Source: a virus. From it: a DNA stretch of 39,360 nt. The stretch lies in IMG/VR virus record IMGVR_UViG_3300037140_000179, positions 1-39,360 of that record; one strand, given 5' to 3'. The position numbers were made by a program, and so were the translations under genes. The notes under the pieces were generated by a model. The model had not been told where the DNA came from. It did not search any database and saw only the letters and a program-made list of their open reading frames with translations. Below are positions 8,095 through 16,326 of the stretch, one piece after another. Positions within the stretch are counted from its first letter, which is position 1, and each line of letters begins with the position of its first letter.

Positions 8095-8279
8095 AATATG
8101 TAAGCTTTTTTAACATCATCGTTAAGTAAAGCAATCTCAATATATCTTTCTGGCATTTTTACATACTCATAGTCTTTTATGCTACCACTTTTATATTCTA
8201 TTCGTACTGTCACTCCAGTCTCTTCATCTACTAAAGAGTTAGTACGAAACTTTCTTGCTACTTTTAAAGGTTTGTTCAT
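8091..8279 (-). CDS. Hypothetical protein, 62 aa
   Basis: This small protein (MNKPLKVARKFRTNSLVDEE, then VTVRIEYKSGSIKDYEYVKM) is probably beta-rich, with an acidic end (LLNDDVKKAYIL). It is embedded in an operon of short genes, 2 bases from the upstream gene and overlapping the downstream gene by 4 bases. No function can be read from the sequence. Confidence 0.6.
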   Translation of the reverse strand: MNKPLKVARKFRTNSLVDEETGVTVRIEYKSGSIKDYEYVKMPERYIEIALLNDDVKKAYIL

Positions 8280-8281
8280 CT

Positions 8282-8569
8282 TTAAAACGCACTATGTTGA
8301 AACATCTTCTTACACTTTCTACAACTAACTGCACTCTCAACTATTGGATCATCTATCTTATGTTGATGCTCAAGCACAAGTCTATCTCTAAGTTGAGATG
8401 TATATGATGCCCACTGCTTATAGGTATGCCAGTAGACGTACTTTCCACTTCTTGTGATACTTATTGTATCTCCAGTATAGTCATGCTCACATTTGTCAGG
8501 AACTCCATCAATGAACATGGAGAACTTCTCTCCAATAAATATCTCTCCATGTGTATTATGACTATTCAT
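8282..8569 (-). CDS. Hypothetical zinc-ribbon-like protein, 95 aa
   Basis: CEHDYTGD near residue 27 and CRKCKKMF near residue 83 supply a possible Cys/His metal site. Between them is an aromatic stretch YVYWHTYKQWASYTSQLRDR. The last part (HKIDDPIVESAVSCRKCKK) looks like a split zinc ribbon. It is one base from the RuvC-like gene upstream, so the two are likely co-translated. The function is unknown. Confidence 0.6.
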   Translation of the reverse strand: MNSHNTHGEIFIGEKFSMFIDGVPDKCEHDYTGDTISITRSGKYVYWHTYKQWASYTSQLRDRLVLEHQHKIDDPIVESAVSCRKCKKMFQHSAF

Positions 8570-8570
8570 A

Positions 8571-9131
8571 TTACTTAAATTTTACATAGCCGGCATATCC
8601 AATTAAAGCGGCGTCGATTAATCCGTCATGCATTTTTTTAGATCTTTCGCTTGCTAAGAAGTTCCAGTTTGGAAATAACCTTTTTGCTGCCATCATAGAT
8701 GCTTCCTTTGTCTGAACTTTATCTCTAACTCCAACTTGTTCTTTTTTTCCAAACTTATTTGTCTTAAATTTTGGTACACTAATTGTTGGAATATTAATAC
8801 CTTCCCAAGCTATCTTTTGCCATTCACGTGGCATAATTTTCGTATACTTGAGATTCGCAGCCACAATCATTCCTTCTAAAAAACCATTAACTTGGCCGAA
8901 AGTAAAGTTACTAGCGGAACCCACACCGAAAATGGAGTGCACTCTCTCCATTATTACGTGTTGAGTTTCTCCAAAATTCTTTATATGAACTATTAACTTA
9001 TACAGTTCATTTAAATTAATCTCATTTCCTATCTTTGGAATAGTAGCTGTAAACACTATGTCTCCTTTATCATCTAAGATTGCGAGACCCCCATTTTTTC
9101 CCGGATCGAATGCTGCAAAAGCTTTTTTCAT
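8571..9131 (-). CDS. RuvC-like Holliday junction resolvase
   Basis: The 186-residue protein has an RNase H-type fold with acidic residues in the RuvC pattern: AFDPGKNGG (Asp9), IMERVHS (Glu62) and HDGLIDAALIGYAG (Asp169, Asp173). FGVGSASNFTFGQ and MPREWQKIAWEG are also typical of phage RuvC-like resolvases. It should cut four-way junctions made during recombination-dependent replication and clear branches before packaging. It lies in the same operon as SbcC and SbcD, which supports a role in recombination. Confidence 0.88.
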   Translation of the reverse strand: MKKAFAAFDPGKNGGLAILDDKGDIVFTATIPKIGNEINLNELYKLIVHIKNFGETQHVIMERVHSIFGVGSASNFTFGQVNGFLEGMIVAANLKYTKIMPREWQKIAWEGINIPTISVPKFKTNKFGKKEQVGVRDKVQTKEASMMAAKRLFPNWNFLASERSKKMHDGLIDAALIGYAGYVKFK

Positions 9132-9133
9132 AT

Positions 9134-9376
9134 TTATTCTATTCCACTTGTTGATACTGAGATGTCCTCACCTATGATCTGCATCTTTTTTCCATCAACA
9201 TAGAAGATGATATTTTGCTTACTTATCATGTTAAATGAATCACACTTTATTGTTGAGTTATACTCATTCATAAAGCTATCTCCATGATGAACTACGATCT
9301 TAAACTGTCTATCTATCTCTTTCTGCTTTATGTTGCATGAGGAAAGTAAGATTGCTACTAATAGTAATTTCTTCAT
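9134..9376 (-). CDS. Small predicted lipoprotein, 80 aa
   Basis: From the ATG at 9376 the protein begins MKKLLLVAILLSSCNIKQKE: two lysines, a short hydrophobic stretch and a lipobox-like LSSC with the cysteine at residue 14. This predicts export and lipid anchoring. An upstream in-frame ATG at 9430 would bury the signal and is unlikely. The mature part is polar and includes FYVDGKKMQIIGEDI. Phage lipoproteins can act in superinfection exclusion or at lysis. Either would be inference here, and the neighbours are DNA-repair genes. Confidence 0.6.
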   Translation of the reverse strand: MKKLLLVAILLSSCNIKQKEIDRQFKIVVHHGDSFMNEYNSTIKCDSFNMISKQNIIFYVDGKKMQIIGEDISVSTSGIE

Positions 9377-9380
9377 ATCT

Positions 9381-9594
9381 CTAATGTTTATGTTTTCCTT
9401 TTGAATGTTCAAGCAAAAATTTCTTTTCATCTTTGTTTAAAGACTTCATGCCTTTACTACCAACTTTATCTAAGATCTGATCTACCTTTTTAATAGGATC
9501 TATCTTTATGCTTTTTACTTCTTTTCCCTCCAACCCATTTTAAAAATGGTGTTGCTTTGTTTCCCACTTCTGATGTAGCTGGGTTGCTTTTCAT
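9381..9594 (-). pseudogene. Frameshifted small gene (70 aa if one base is removed)
   Basis: The ATG at 9594 overlaps the SbcC stop codon (TAATG), a typical operon junction. The frame reads MKSNPATSEVGNKATPFLKW then VGGKR, and stops early after 34 residues. Removing one G from the GGG at 9526-9528 joins it to a second open frame that continues KVDQILDKVGSKGMKSLNKD and ends HSKGKHKH at 9381-9383, four bases before the lipoprotein start. The second half resembles a short C-terminal domain seen in rhomboid-type proteins (ILDKI, G-x-x-SL-x-x-EE-x-x-FL). It may be a true mutation, a sequencing error or programmed frameshifting. Confidence 0.55.
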
Positions 9595-11675
9595 TAGCTT
9601 AAGATTTTAGATATGTTATTTTTCTTTTCAATCATCACCTTGTTACATTCTATGCTTTCATTAGGAGAGCTATGTACGATAAGTAATACTGTTTGATCTA
9701 ACAAATTTAAACATTTTACCACATTATTAACTCCTTCACTATCCAAACTTTCTAAGACCTCATCAACTCCGAGAAAGTTAATTCCTCCGCTTACCGATGT
9801 CTTATTGATAATATCCTGCATGCTCAAGATGGCACAAATATCTACAAGTGATCTTTCCCCTCCGCTATATGCTGCGAACTCTTCGTTATTAATTCCGTCA
9901 CGAGAAACACTTATGTCTATCTCCTCTTTTAGCTTTCCATTTTTCAACTCTCTAAAGCCATCTATCTGAATGGTTAGTTCGCTATTCATCTTTTCTAGAT
10001 AATAATTTGCTTGACTTTGTATAGTAGCTAAAGCTTGATTACACAAAAAGCTTTTGAATCTCTTAAACTTCTTCTCCCACTCACTTAGCTTAGCTTGTAG
10101 CTCTGTTGATACTTCAATACTTTTATTTATCTCAACCTGTCCTTCAACTAACTCTTCAATCTTATCGTTCAAATCTTTTATCTGCTCTTTAGTCTTATCC
10201 TTCTGCGCTTCAATGATGTCATTCTTATATTGCTCAATATATTTCTGTTCATTTAATATCTTGTCATCATTTAACTTAATGCTCTGCTCTTTACTTTTTA
10301 CCTGCCTTTCAAGGTCACTAATCTCAGACAGTATCTTATTATTAGATCTTGTTAGCTCAAGCTTTTTACCTTCAAGGTCATTCAACTCTGTCTTAATCTT
10401 ATCGGCTTCTACTTGAATCTTATTCTGCTTCTCAATGATTATCTTTTCAACTTTTTCTCTATTGATTTTTATCTGAGACAGAAACTCCTCAACTAACTTT
10501 TTAGCTTCTTCTTCCTTATCTTTCTCCAATTGTAGTAACTTAATGTCTTCTTTAGCTTCCTCAATGTTAAAGTCTTTGTCTGCTAAGATAAAGTGATGCT
10601 TACACTTTGGGCATTCAATGTCACCAGCTATGTAACTTTCTAACTCCTTTATTGACTTTTCAAATTCCTTAGTATTTCTATCACATTGAGTAGATAGCTC
10701 CTTATTTTCAGACTGCTTTTCATCTAACTGCTTAAAGTCTTCTGAATGATCATTTCTTATGTTCTTATACTCACTTCTTTTGCTCTCCAAGGCAACATTT
10801 TGTTTCTTGATAGTATCATCATGCTTCTTTAACTCAAGCTCCTTGATGAGCGTCTTATGCTTAAATAGAATGCTAGTATTTAAAGTAAGTATCTCTGATC
10901 TACACTTTCTAATGTTTTGATCAATGTCATACTTAGATCTGTTCTTTTCTTCAATCTGTAGCTCAATTGCTTTGATCTTTTCTTCCTTCTTCTCATCGCT
11001 ATTGTTTTGAATCACTTCTTCAATCTGCTTTTCATAGAGCTCTATAGAAGTTTTATTCTTAAGTAGTTCATTGTTTAAGTTAAGTAGCTCTTCTTCTACT
11101 TCTTCTATTTCTTTTTCTATGTGAGGAAATACATCATCAATTAAATTTGCCCTAGAAAATCTGTTAATCACATCTTTTTTGTCTGCGTCATTTGCAAGGA
11201 ACAAACTTTTATAACGAAATTTGCTAATGAGAAAATAATTGGTTAAATCGTCAAAGCTTATTCCAAGTTTTTCTTCAATAAATGCATCTGATTCTCTGGG
11301 GTGAAGATCAACTAATTGACTTTGTTCTTCACCATTATAAGTTATCAATACTTTCTGTCCTTGCTTTTGACCTAAAGTTCTTGTGATGCTTAAGGTAGAC
11401 TTCAATATTTTGTTTGATAGATCTATGGTAACTGAACATTGCTCTTCGCCGTTATTGATGATCTTCTTAATGGTCTTTAACTTTTTAAGAGTATCTCCTG
11501 TAAGTGCAAACGATATAGAATCCAAAATTGTGCTCTTCCCAGACCCGTTACTTTTCTTCTTTGAAATATCAGCATTGATCCCGAAGATCATTGTAAGCTG
11601 ATTGTTAATTAACTTATATTCTAACTCTTTGTAGGAAAAGAAATTAGTTACTTTTATAGAGTCAATTGTCCACAT
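9594..11675 (-). CDS. sbcC: SbcC/Rad50-like ATPase (T4 gp46 type)
   Basis: The 693-residue SMC-type ATPase has Walker A SNGSGKST at 42-49, two long charged coiled-coil arms, and a zinc-hook CPKC near residue 354 at the midpoint. Its C-terminal lobe has the ABC signature YSGGERS near 602 and Walker B FLGVDEVLES near 637. With SbcD it should form the exonuclease/endonuclease complex that processes DNA ends and hairpins. It is shorter than bacterial SbcC (about 1050 residues) and close to phage gp46. It starts 1 base after the sbcD stop. Confidence 0.93.
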   Translation of the reverse strand: MWTIDSIKVTNFFSYKELEYKLINNQLTMIFGINADISKKKSNGSGKSTILDSISFALTGDTLKKLKTIKKIINNGEEQCSVTIDLSNKILKSTLSITRTLGQKQGQKVLITYNGEEQSQLVDLHPRESDAFIEEKLGISFDDLTNYFLISKFRYKSLFLANDADKKDVINRFSRANLIDDVFPHIEKEIEEVEEELLNLNNELLKNKTSIELYEKQIEEVIQNNSDEKKEEKIKAIELQIEEKNRSKYDIDQNIRKCRSEILTLNTSILFKHKTLIKELELKKHDDTIKKQNVALESKRSEYKNIRNDHSEDFKQLDEKQSENKELSTQCDRNTKEFEKSIKELESYIAGDIECPKCKHHFILADKDFNIEEAKEDIKLLQLEKDKEEEAKKLVEEFLSQIKINREKVEKIIIEKQNKIQVEADKIKTELNDLEGKKLELTRSNNKILSEISDLERQVKSKEQSIKLNDDKILNEQKYIEQYKNDIIEAQKDKTKEQIKDLNDKIEELVEGQVEINKSIEVSTELQAKLSEWEKKFKRFKSFLCNQALATIQSQANYYLEKMNSELTIQIDGFRELKNGKLKEEIDISVSRDGINNEEFAAYSGGERSLVDICAILSMQDIINKTSVSGGINFLGVDEVLESLDSEGVNNVVKCLNLLDQTVLLIVHSSPNESIECNKVMIEKKNNISKILS

Positions 11676-11676
11676 G

Positions 11677-12729
11677 TTATAATATCTTTTCTAAAAATTT
11701 CATGCCAAACTCTTTATCTTCAATAGAATTTATTTCTATGAACTTATCGAAAGCTAACTTAATGTTGCTTCTATCATAAACAACTATCTCGTCATTGATT
11801 ATTGTATTGCTATTTATCTCTTCATCTTCAAATTTGCAATCTATTCCTTTATCTAATAACTGTTCTTTCTTAAATGCTTGCAACTTAGTCTTTTCACCAA
11901 CCAATATGACTCTCACATTATCTTTTGAGTTTGCATACTGCTTTTCAAATTTTTTCAAAGCATCCTTGTCATCTATTGAGATCTTTTCTTTGATATACTT
12001 TGGGAACTTACTTTGAACTGTCTTAATGCTACCATCATTCATTAGAAAATGAAAGCCTTTATTTTCATCTTCCCCAAAATTGGCTTGATAGGCCGATCCG
12101 CAATAAACTATATTACCATTGCTTTGTCTATTGTGGTAATGACCTACATAACAGTAGTCGAATTTCTTAAACAACTCTTGCTTGATCTCATTCTCTACTC
12201 CACTTCCATCATTGTTCTGCACTCCGTTGATTGAGATATGAGTAAGTAAGATATTTTTTTTACCTTTCTTTACTAACTTGCTAACATTGCTTAGTCTCTC
12301 TGTATAACTTCCTTTCTCTTTAAAGTAAGGTAGCCAACAGACATTTACTTCATCAAAATAATCTGTTGATGCTTCTTTCTCAATCAAGATACTTCCAAAC
12401 TTTTCTAATGATGTGAGATAACTTTTTTCAGAGTCAAGATTTGTCTTATCATGGTTGCCTCCAATTATATATAGCACGATACCGCTATCTGCTATCAACT
12501 TTAGTATCTCACTACCTTCATTTAAAACTTCCTGAGGTTGAGCTTCCCTACTTGAAAAAAAGTCACCTAAGTGAAACATATACTTTATCTCATGCTGCTT
12601 ACATAGCTCAATTGCTTGTTTAAATATGTCTTTAACTAACTCTACATTATTCTTATGTAGATGAGTATCAGTTAGCATGAGAGCTATAACTTTTCCTTGT
12701 ATTATGTCTTTATTGCTTTTCATTTTCAT
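11677..12729 (-). CDS. sbcD: SbcD/Mre11-like nuclease (T4 gp47 type)
   Basis: The 350-residue metallophosphoesterase shows all metal motifs: DTHLH (Asp21, His23), HLGDFF near 52, GGNHDK near 93, LLTHIS near 163 and GHYHN near 195. It is the nuclease partner of the SbcC-like ATPase encoded right after it, and probably functions in recombination-dependent replication and repair of ends. A C-terminal capping region of about 110 residues follows the catalytic domain. The untranslated segment before the start holds a possible three-helix RNA structure at 12765-12821. Confidence 0.93.
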   Translation of the reverse strand: MKMKSNKDIIQGKVIALMLTDTHLHKNNVELVKDIFKQAIELCKQHEIKYMFHLGDFFSSREAQPQEVLNEGSEILKLIADSGIVLYIIGGNHDKTNLDSEKSYLTSLEKFGSILIEKEASTDYFDEVNVCWLPYFKEKGSYTERLSNVSKLVKKGKKNILLTHISINGVQNNDGSGVENEIKQELFKKFDYCYVGHYHNRQSNGNIVYCGSAYQANFGEDENKGFHFLMNDGSIKTVQSKFPKYIKEKISIDDKDALKKFEKQYANSKDNVRVILVGEKTKLQAFKKEQLLDKGIDCKFEDEEINSNTIINDEIVVYDRSNIKLAFDKFIEINSIEDKEFGMKFLEKIL

Positions 12730-12764
12730 AGTTCTACTACTTTAGATCTGTAGATGTTGCTTTA

Positions 12765-12821
12765 CATTGGAAGTCTTACCTCTTGCTTTATACTTACAAG
12801 GCTACTTCAGCCCTTCCAATG
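12765..12821 (-). ncRNA. Candidate three-helix structure in the sbcD leader
   Basis: CATTGGAAG (minus strand from 12821) pairs perfectly with CTTCCAATG ending at 12765. Inside this stem are a hairpin GGCT-gaagt-AGCC and a second short stem CTTG/CAAG. Together they form a possible three-way junction of 57 bases between the 467-residue gene and sbcD. No T-run follows, so it is not a standard terminator. It may control the sbcD/sbcC operon. No known RNA class is recognised. Confidence 0.35.
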
Positions 12822-12833
12822 CTATCAGCTATA

Positions 12834-14237
12834 CTATTTCTTTCCTTTTCGTATTGCTTCAATTCTTTCTTTTGCAGTTTGCCCTTTAGAATCTGTTGTT
12901 TTTATACCTGCGGCTGTTGGGCGTTTATCTAATATTTCTTCAATATCTGTTTTCGCCTCTTCTTTAACGATTTCTTTAACTTCAGACTCACTTTCGCTAC
13001 CATTATGAAGTTTATCCCATTCTTTTAATTGTTTTCTTAGATCTTCATCTAGTAGCTTAGAGTGAATCATAATGCCGGTTTTATTTTGTCTTGCGTAAGC
13101 TTTCATTTCTTCTCTATCCATTGAATCAAATAAATTATCTTCTTTTTCTTTAAGTTCTGCTTTTTCTTCTTCAGTCGCTTCAGCTTTTGGATCAGGATAT
13201 AAATTTCTCATCATCTCTGCTTCATCTAAAAAATCCTGGTTTGCAAAAACACCAAATTCCTGTTTATCATCAAATAATTGCAAACCTGCAATTGCCAAAT
13301 CAAAGTCTTTCTTTGTATAGCAATTCTTATACAAGCTTGAAAGCGAAGGAAACTCCAAAAATTCTTCAAGTTGAGTATCTGACAGCGGGTAAAATTTTAC
13401 CTGTTTATATGTTGGTGACTTAGGGTCCTTATCTATATCAGAATCAATTTCTGTAATATAAAAAAGCTTTGCATCTTCAGCTTTATTATTATACTTAATC
13501 GTCATTGCTCTTCGCAATTCTATGTCAGTAAATGGGTTGTTTGATTCACTGCCAATTGGTTGATTTGCCTCTTCAATTGCAATCAATTCGTTTATTCTCA
13601 TTTTTACAGCCTTTCCTATTTCTAAACGGCCAAATGTTTTTTGATCGCCTACAATTTTTTCAGCATACATAATCCACGAAGGTTTTCCGACAATACCTTG
13701 AACGCGCTCATTTGGATTTTTACTGAATTTGCCAAAAATATGCAACATCCTTTCTTTAATTGCAATTTCAGCATCATTTCCTACTCCCAATTCTTCTTCC
13801 AATTGTTTTTTAAACGTATTGATATATACGTCAACAATGTCTTTCTTTACGTCGCTATGAATACGAGCATCAAAAACTGGCATATTAACCGTTTTCATCA
13901 TAGCATTTCCTTTCTTATCTTTTTTTACTTCGCCTTTTTCGTTTTTATCTTCAACTTCTCTTGGCAACCAAAAAATTTGTTTTGAAACTACAAAAGGTTC
14001 ATTTGCAATTTCTTCTGTTATATCTGCCATCATTTGCTTAATTGATTCATGAGATGGCATTAATGCAAATTTATTGATGCCAACTTCTAATTGGTGAAAC
14101 GCTGCATAATGTCCTTCTCGGGCAGTGCGGATTGTGTTTTCAACAGACTTATCTGCTGCTTTAAGCGAACTCGAAGACGTATTGTCTCGAAATTTTTCGC
14201 GATTAAATTTTGATTCTTGTTTTGCTTGTGTTGTCAT
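12834..14237 (-). CDS. Large unknown phage protein, 467 aa (replication region)
   Basis: This is a soluble, highly charged protein with a polar N-terminus (QESKFNREKFRDNTSSSSLK), a central globular part (ARIHSDVKKDIVDVYINTFK) and a C-terminal third very rich in Glu and Lys (about residues 360-450). No transmembrane segment or catalytic motif is visible. It is the first gene behind one of the two near-identical 59-bp promoter blocks and lies upstream of sbcD and sbcC, so it is probably well expressed and linked to DNA metabolism. A DNA-binding or scaffold role is possible but not shown. Confidence 0.75.
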   Translation of the reverse strand: MTTQAKQESKFNREKFRDNTSSSSLKAADKSVENTIRTAREGHYAAFHQLEVGINKFALMPSHESIKQMMADITEEIANEPFVVSKQIFWLPREVEDKNEKGEVKKDKKGNAMMKTVNMPVFDARIHSDVKKDIVDVYINTFKKQLEEELGVGNDAEIAIKERMLHIFGKFSKNPNERVQGIVGKPSWIMYAEKIVGDQKTFGRLEIGKAVKMRINELIAIEEANQPIGSESNNPFTDIELRRAMTIKYNNKAEDAKLFYITEIDSDIDKDPKSPTYKQVKFYPLSDTQLEEFLEFPSLSSLYKNCYTKKDFDLAIAGLQLFDDKQEFGVFANQDFLDEAEMMRNLYPDPKAEATEEEKAELKEKEDNLFDSMDREEMKAYARQNKTGIMIHSKLLDEDLRKQLKEWDKLHNGSESESEVKEIVKEEAKTDIEEILDKRPTAAGIKTTDSKGQTAKERIEAIRKGKK

Positions 14238-14282
14238 GTTTTTACTTTTTAGTTTTAGTTTATGTAAATTTTTATTGACGAT

Positions 14283-14341
14283 ACAAATATATAATGTTTT
14301 ATTTAAAGTAAAATATTTTTATTTAAAAACTTATTAACAAA
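14283..14341 (-). promoter_or_regulatory. Repeated 59-bp phage promoter, copy 1
   Basis: On the minus strand this block begins with TTTGTTAATAAG and ends with the -7 box TATATTTG (14284-14291). It is identical to 27304-27362 except for two adjacent bases in the middle. It lies directly before the 467-residue gene, with about 46 bases to the ATG. Conservation at two distant sites before operons is strong evidence for a promoter or activator-dependent control region. Confidence 0.7.
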
Positions 14342-14342
14342 G

Positions 14343-14906
14343 TTACTTAATAGCTTTGTTTACTTTTTTAATAAGTATACCGTTAATCTTCTCTTCTATG
14401 ATCTCATTTTCAAACTCTTCGGGTTTCAACTTTGAACTAATGTTTTCGAGTAACCTTGTTTTACCTTGCATACTCCAGTAAAATGACTTAACTATATCTC
14501 TATTTTTTTCTATCTTAAATAGATTAATTTTTTTTACCTTATATTGTGGTAATCTAATTACCGAAGACTCAACTTCATCTAAAGTTGGTTTATTTATTTT
14601 AATATTACCCTTAGCGTCAGCAATAGAAAACTCAAGCTTCTTTCTCTGCTCTTCTTTGTACTGCGCGTAAAAAATTTCAAAGTCTAATTTGCATTCGCTA
14701 AGTATCTGCTCATACTCAGCTAATAAAATACCTATTCTATTAAGAGCAACTTGACAAGTTATCAATTCTCCCATTATATTATAATGATGAATCTTAGTAA
14801 ACTCATCCATATCACAATCAAGATCAAATTCTTCTATAGAAAGAATTATAATCTTATTTTTTAATTCTACTGTGATTTTTTCTCTATTTTCTTTTTGATT
14901 TTTCAT
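14343..14906 (-). CDS. Hypothetical helical phage protein, 187 aa
   Basis: The protein is largely helical and charged: HYNIMGELITCQVALNRIGI, then a coiled-coil-like EYEQILSECKLDFEIFYAQY. The C-terminal half contains KINKPTLDEVESSV and DIVKSFYWSMQGKTRLLENI. This layout recalls small recombination or replication accessory proteins of phages, but I cannot name it. Its ATG overlaps the stop of the tyrosine recombinase gene (ATGA), so translation of the two is coupled. Confidence 0.65.
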   Translation of the reverse strand: MKNQKENREKITVELKNKIIILSIEEFDLDCDMDEFTKIHHYNIMGELITCQVALNRIGILLAEYEQILSECKLDFEIFYAQYKEEQRKKLEFSIADAKGNIKINKPTLDEVESSVIRLPQYKVKKINLFKIEKNRDIVKSFYWSMQGKTRLLENISSKLKPEEFENEIIEEKINGILIKKVNKAIK

Positions 14907-15724
14907 ATTGGTAGTTTTACTTGATTTAACAATTTTTTAGAGACGTGGCAATATCCTTCAGTTGTCTTAATATCATTATGTCCAGCAATATCTTTAATAA
15001 TTCTTATGTCAACTCCATTCTCAAGAAGATATGTAAAGCAAGAATGCCTAAGGGTGTGAAAAGTAGACTTTTGATTTATCTTATATTTTTTCCAGATCTG
15101 TTGACATGAGCATATAGAGTACTTATCTCCAGCTTTATAACTTTCGAATAGATATATTAAAGGTCTGTATTGCTTATAATATTCTCTAAGTAAAAAAAGA
15201 ATGCTTTGACTTAATGGTACTATCCTATCTTTCTTTCCTTTTGAACAGTTGATCTTTAAAATCATCCTCTTTGAGTCAATGTCTTCGATCTTTAAGTTAA
15301 CTACCTCACTTACTCTTAGCCCACAAGAATATGCTAGCGAGATTATAGCTTTATGCTTTATGTTATCAATCTTACTAATTGACAACATTATTTCATCATG
15401 ATCAATTACCTGCGGAAGTTTAGAAAACTGTTTTGGTCTATCTATCTTATAAAATTTACGCTTTCTATATCTTACTTTTTCATAGTAAAACTTTATTGCA
15501 TTAATTAACCCATTTTGAAATGAATGCGATTTATCTTTACATTCATTTAATACATATTCACATATTTCATTATAAGTGAGATCATCAATTTTTAACTTAA
15601 AGTTATTAATAAACTTACTAAAATCATTTAGATATGAATTACTAGTAGATAAAGCATAATCTCTTAATCTTAGCTTGATGCTAAAGTCATTCATACACTT
15701 CTTAATGAACAATTTTTCTTCCAT
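14903..15724 (-). CDS. Tyrosine recombinase (XerC/D- or integrase-like)
   Basis: The 273-residue protein has a SAM-like core-binding domain (about 1-110) and a catalytic domain. Visible active-site elements are Arg in CGLRVSEV, Lys in SKGKKDR, HTLRH, GHNDIKTT and the likely nucleophile Tyr in EGYCHVS. It is compact, without the extra patch expected in classical integron integrases. It lies directly downstream of the cassette array and is co-oriented with the cassettes, whereas most integron integrases are divergent. Its overlap with the next phage gene suggests it is a settled phage gene. It could act on the array, resolve phage DNA multimers, or integrate. Confidence 0.9.
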   Translation of the reverse strand: MEEKLFIKKCMNDFSIKLRLRDYALSTSNSYLNDFSKFINNFKLKIDDLTYNEICEYVLNECKDKSHSFQNGLINAIKFYYEKVRYRKRKFYKIDRPKQFSKLPQVIDHDEIMLSISKIDNIKHKAIISLAYSCGLRVSEVVNLKIEDIDSKRMILKINCSKGKKDRIVPLSQSILFLLREYYKQYRPLIYLFESYKAGDKYSICSCQQIWKKYKINQKSTFHTLRHSCFTYLLENGVDIRIIKDIAGHNDIKTTEGYCHVSKKLLNQVKLPI

Positions 15725-15782
15725 AGTTGTTTATTTTCAATTAGTTAAGACCTAGTTTTATATATATTAATGTTAGTGGCTA

Positions 15783-15803
15783 TTAAAATTAACTTCATTG
15801 GCG
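15783..15803. repeat. 21-bp inverted repeat, left arm (cassette 4)
   Basis: This arm is the exact reverse complement of 16292-16312. The pair flanks the NlpC/CHAP-like gene just inside the GTTAGTG boxes of its cassette. Together they would bring the two ends of the cassette together in single-stranded DNA or RNA. Confidence 0.8.
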
Positions 15804-15806
15804 TAA

Positions 15807-15817
15807 CAGCCAATACA
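15807..15817. repeat. CAGCCAATACA element, copy 1
   Basis: CAGCCAATACA lies just beyond the 3' end of a cassette gene. Identical copies are at 16461-16471 and 17161-17171, in both cases a few bases after the gene stop. It is usually embedded in a GGCGAACAGCC-like context. It is a shared component of the cassette ends. Confidence 0.7.
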
Positions 15818-15840
15818 CCCAGCCGTTGATTTTTTCAAAA

Positions 15841-16254
15841 TCATTTGTGTTGCTTCCATTTTAAAATAAAATCTGGAGTTGGTAATTCGGAATACTTTCT
15901 AAGCCTGATAATTGTTCCTTGTCCATCTTCCCAACTTACATCTGATACCCAATCATTTCCTTCGTAAACGGCAATGTGCCCATAATCAAATCTTCTAATG
16001 TAAAATATTTTTCCATCTTCTTCTATTCCGTGTGGTTGCCAATATCCATTATTTGCTGCATCATTTTTATGTGTCCATATTATCAAACATCCCTTTTCTG
16101 GAACTTGCAATTTCTGAAACTTATCAGATGTATAAATTTCTTTTGTCGTTGGAGTATCAGTATCCATATTCAAAAGATTCGATAATCCTATTCGCCTAAG
16201 AACATAAGTCTTGCAACTATCCCTATGTGTTATTATTACTTTTTTGAGTTTCAT
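15841..16254 (-). CDS. NlpC/P60- or CHAP-like cysteine peptidase fold protein (cassette gene)
   Basis: The 137-residue protein has CKTYVLRRIG (Cys14 in a helix), VPEKGCLIIWTH near residue 51 and YGHIAVYEGNDWVSDVSW with His93. The order Cys-helix, Gly-x-hydrophobic strand and GHxAVYE matches the papain-like NlpC/P60 and CHAP folds, whose members cut peptidoglycan peptides. Cys14 and His93 would be the catalytic pair. There is no signal peptide or binding domain. As a lone domain in a cassette it could be a lysis factor, an effector or a non-enzymatic relative. It is flanked by 21-bp inverted repeats. Confidence 0.55.
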   Translation of the reverse strand: MKLKKVIITHRDSCKTYVLRRIGLSNLLNMDTDTPTTKEIYTSDKFQKLQVPEKGCLIIWTHKNDAANNGYWQPHGIEEDGKIFYIRRFDYGHIAVYEGNDWVSDVSWEDGQGTIIRLRKYSELPTPDFILKWKQHK

Positions 16255-16291
16255 ATTTTGTTTTTGTTTTAGAGTTTCAATTCAAACAGCC

Positions 16292-16312
16292 CGCCAATGA
16301 AGTTAATTTTAA
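16292..16312. repeat. 21-bp inverted repeat, right arm (cassette 4)
   Basis: This arm is the reverse complement of 15783-15803. It lies in the leader of the NlpC/CHAP-like gene, between its ATG and the attC-like site at 16327-16442. Confidence 0.8.
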
Positions 16313-16326
16313 CAGTTCGCTTCGCC

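Noticed and set aside
10054-10416. Plus-strand open frame of 120 codons inside sbcC
   Set aside because: It is Ser/Leu/Phe-rich mirror sequence of the coiled-coil coding region and has no plus-strand neighbours or promoter. All supported genes are on the minus strand.
12834-14237. Single-stranded DNA-binding protein for the 467-residue gene
   Set aside because: The Glu-rich region recalls SSB tails, but the protein ends in basic residues and no OB-fold pattern is visible, so the function is left open.
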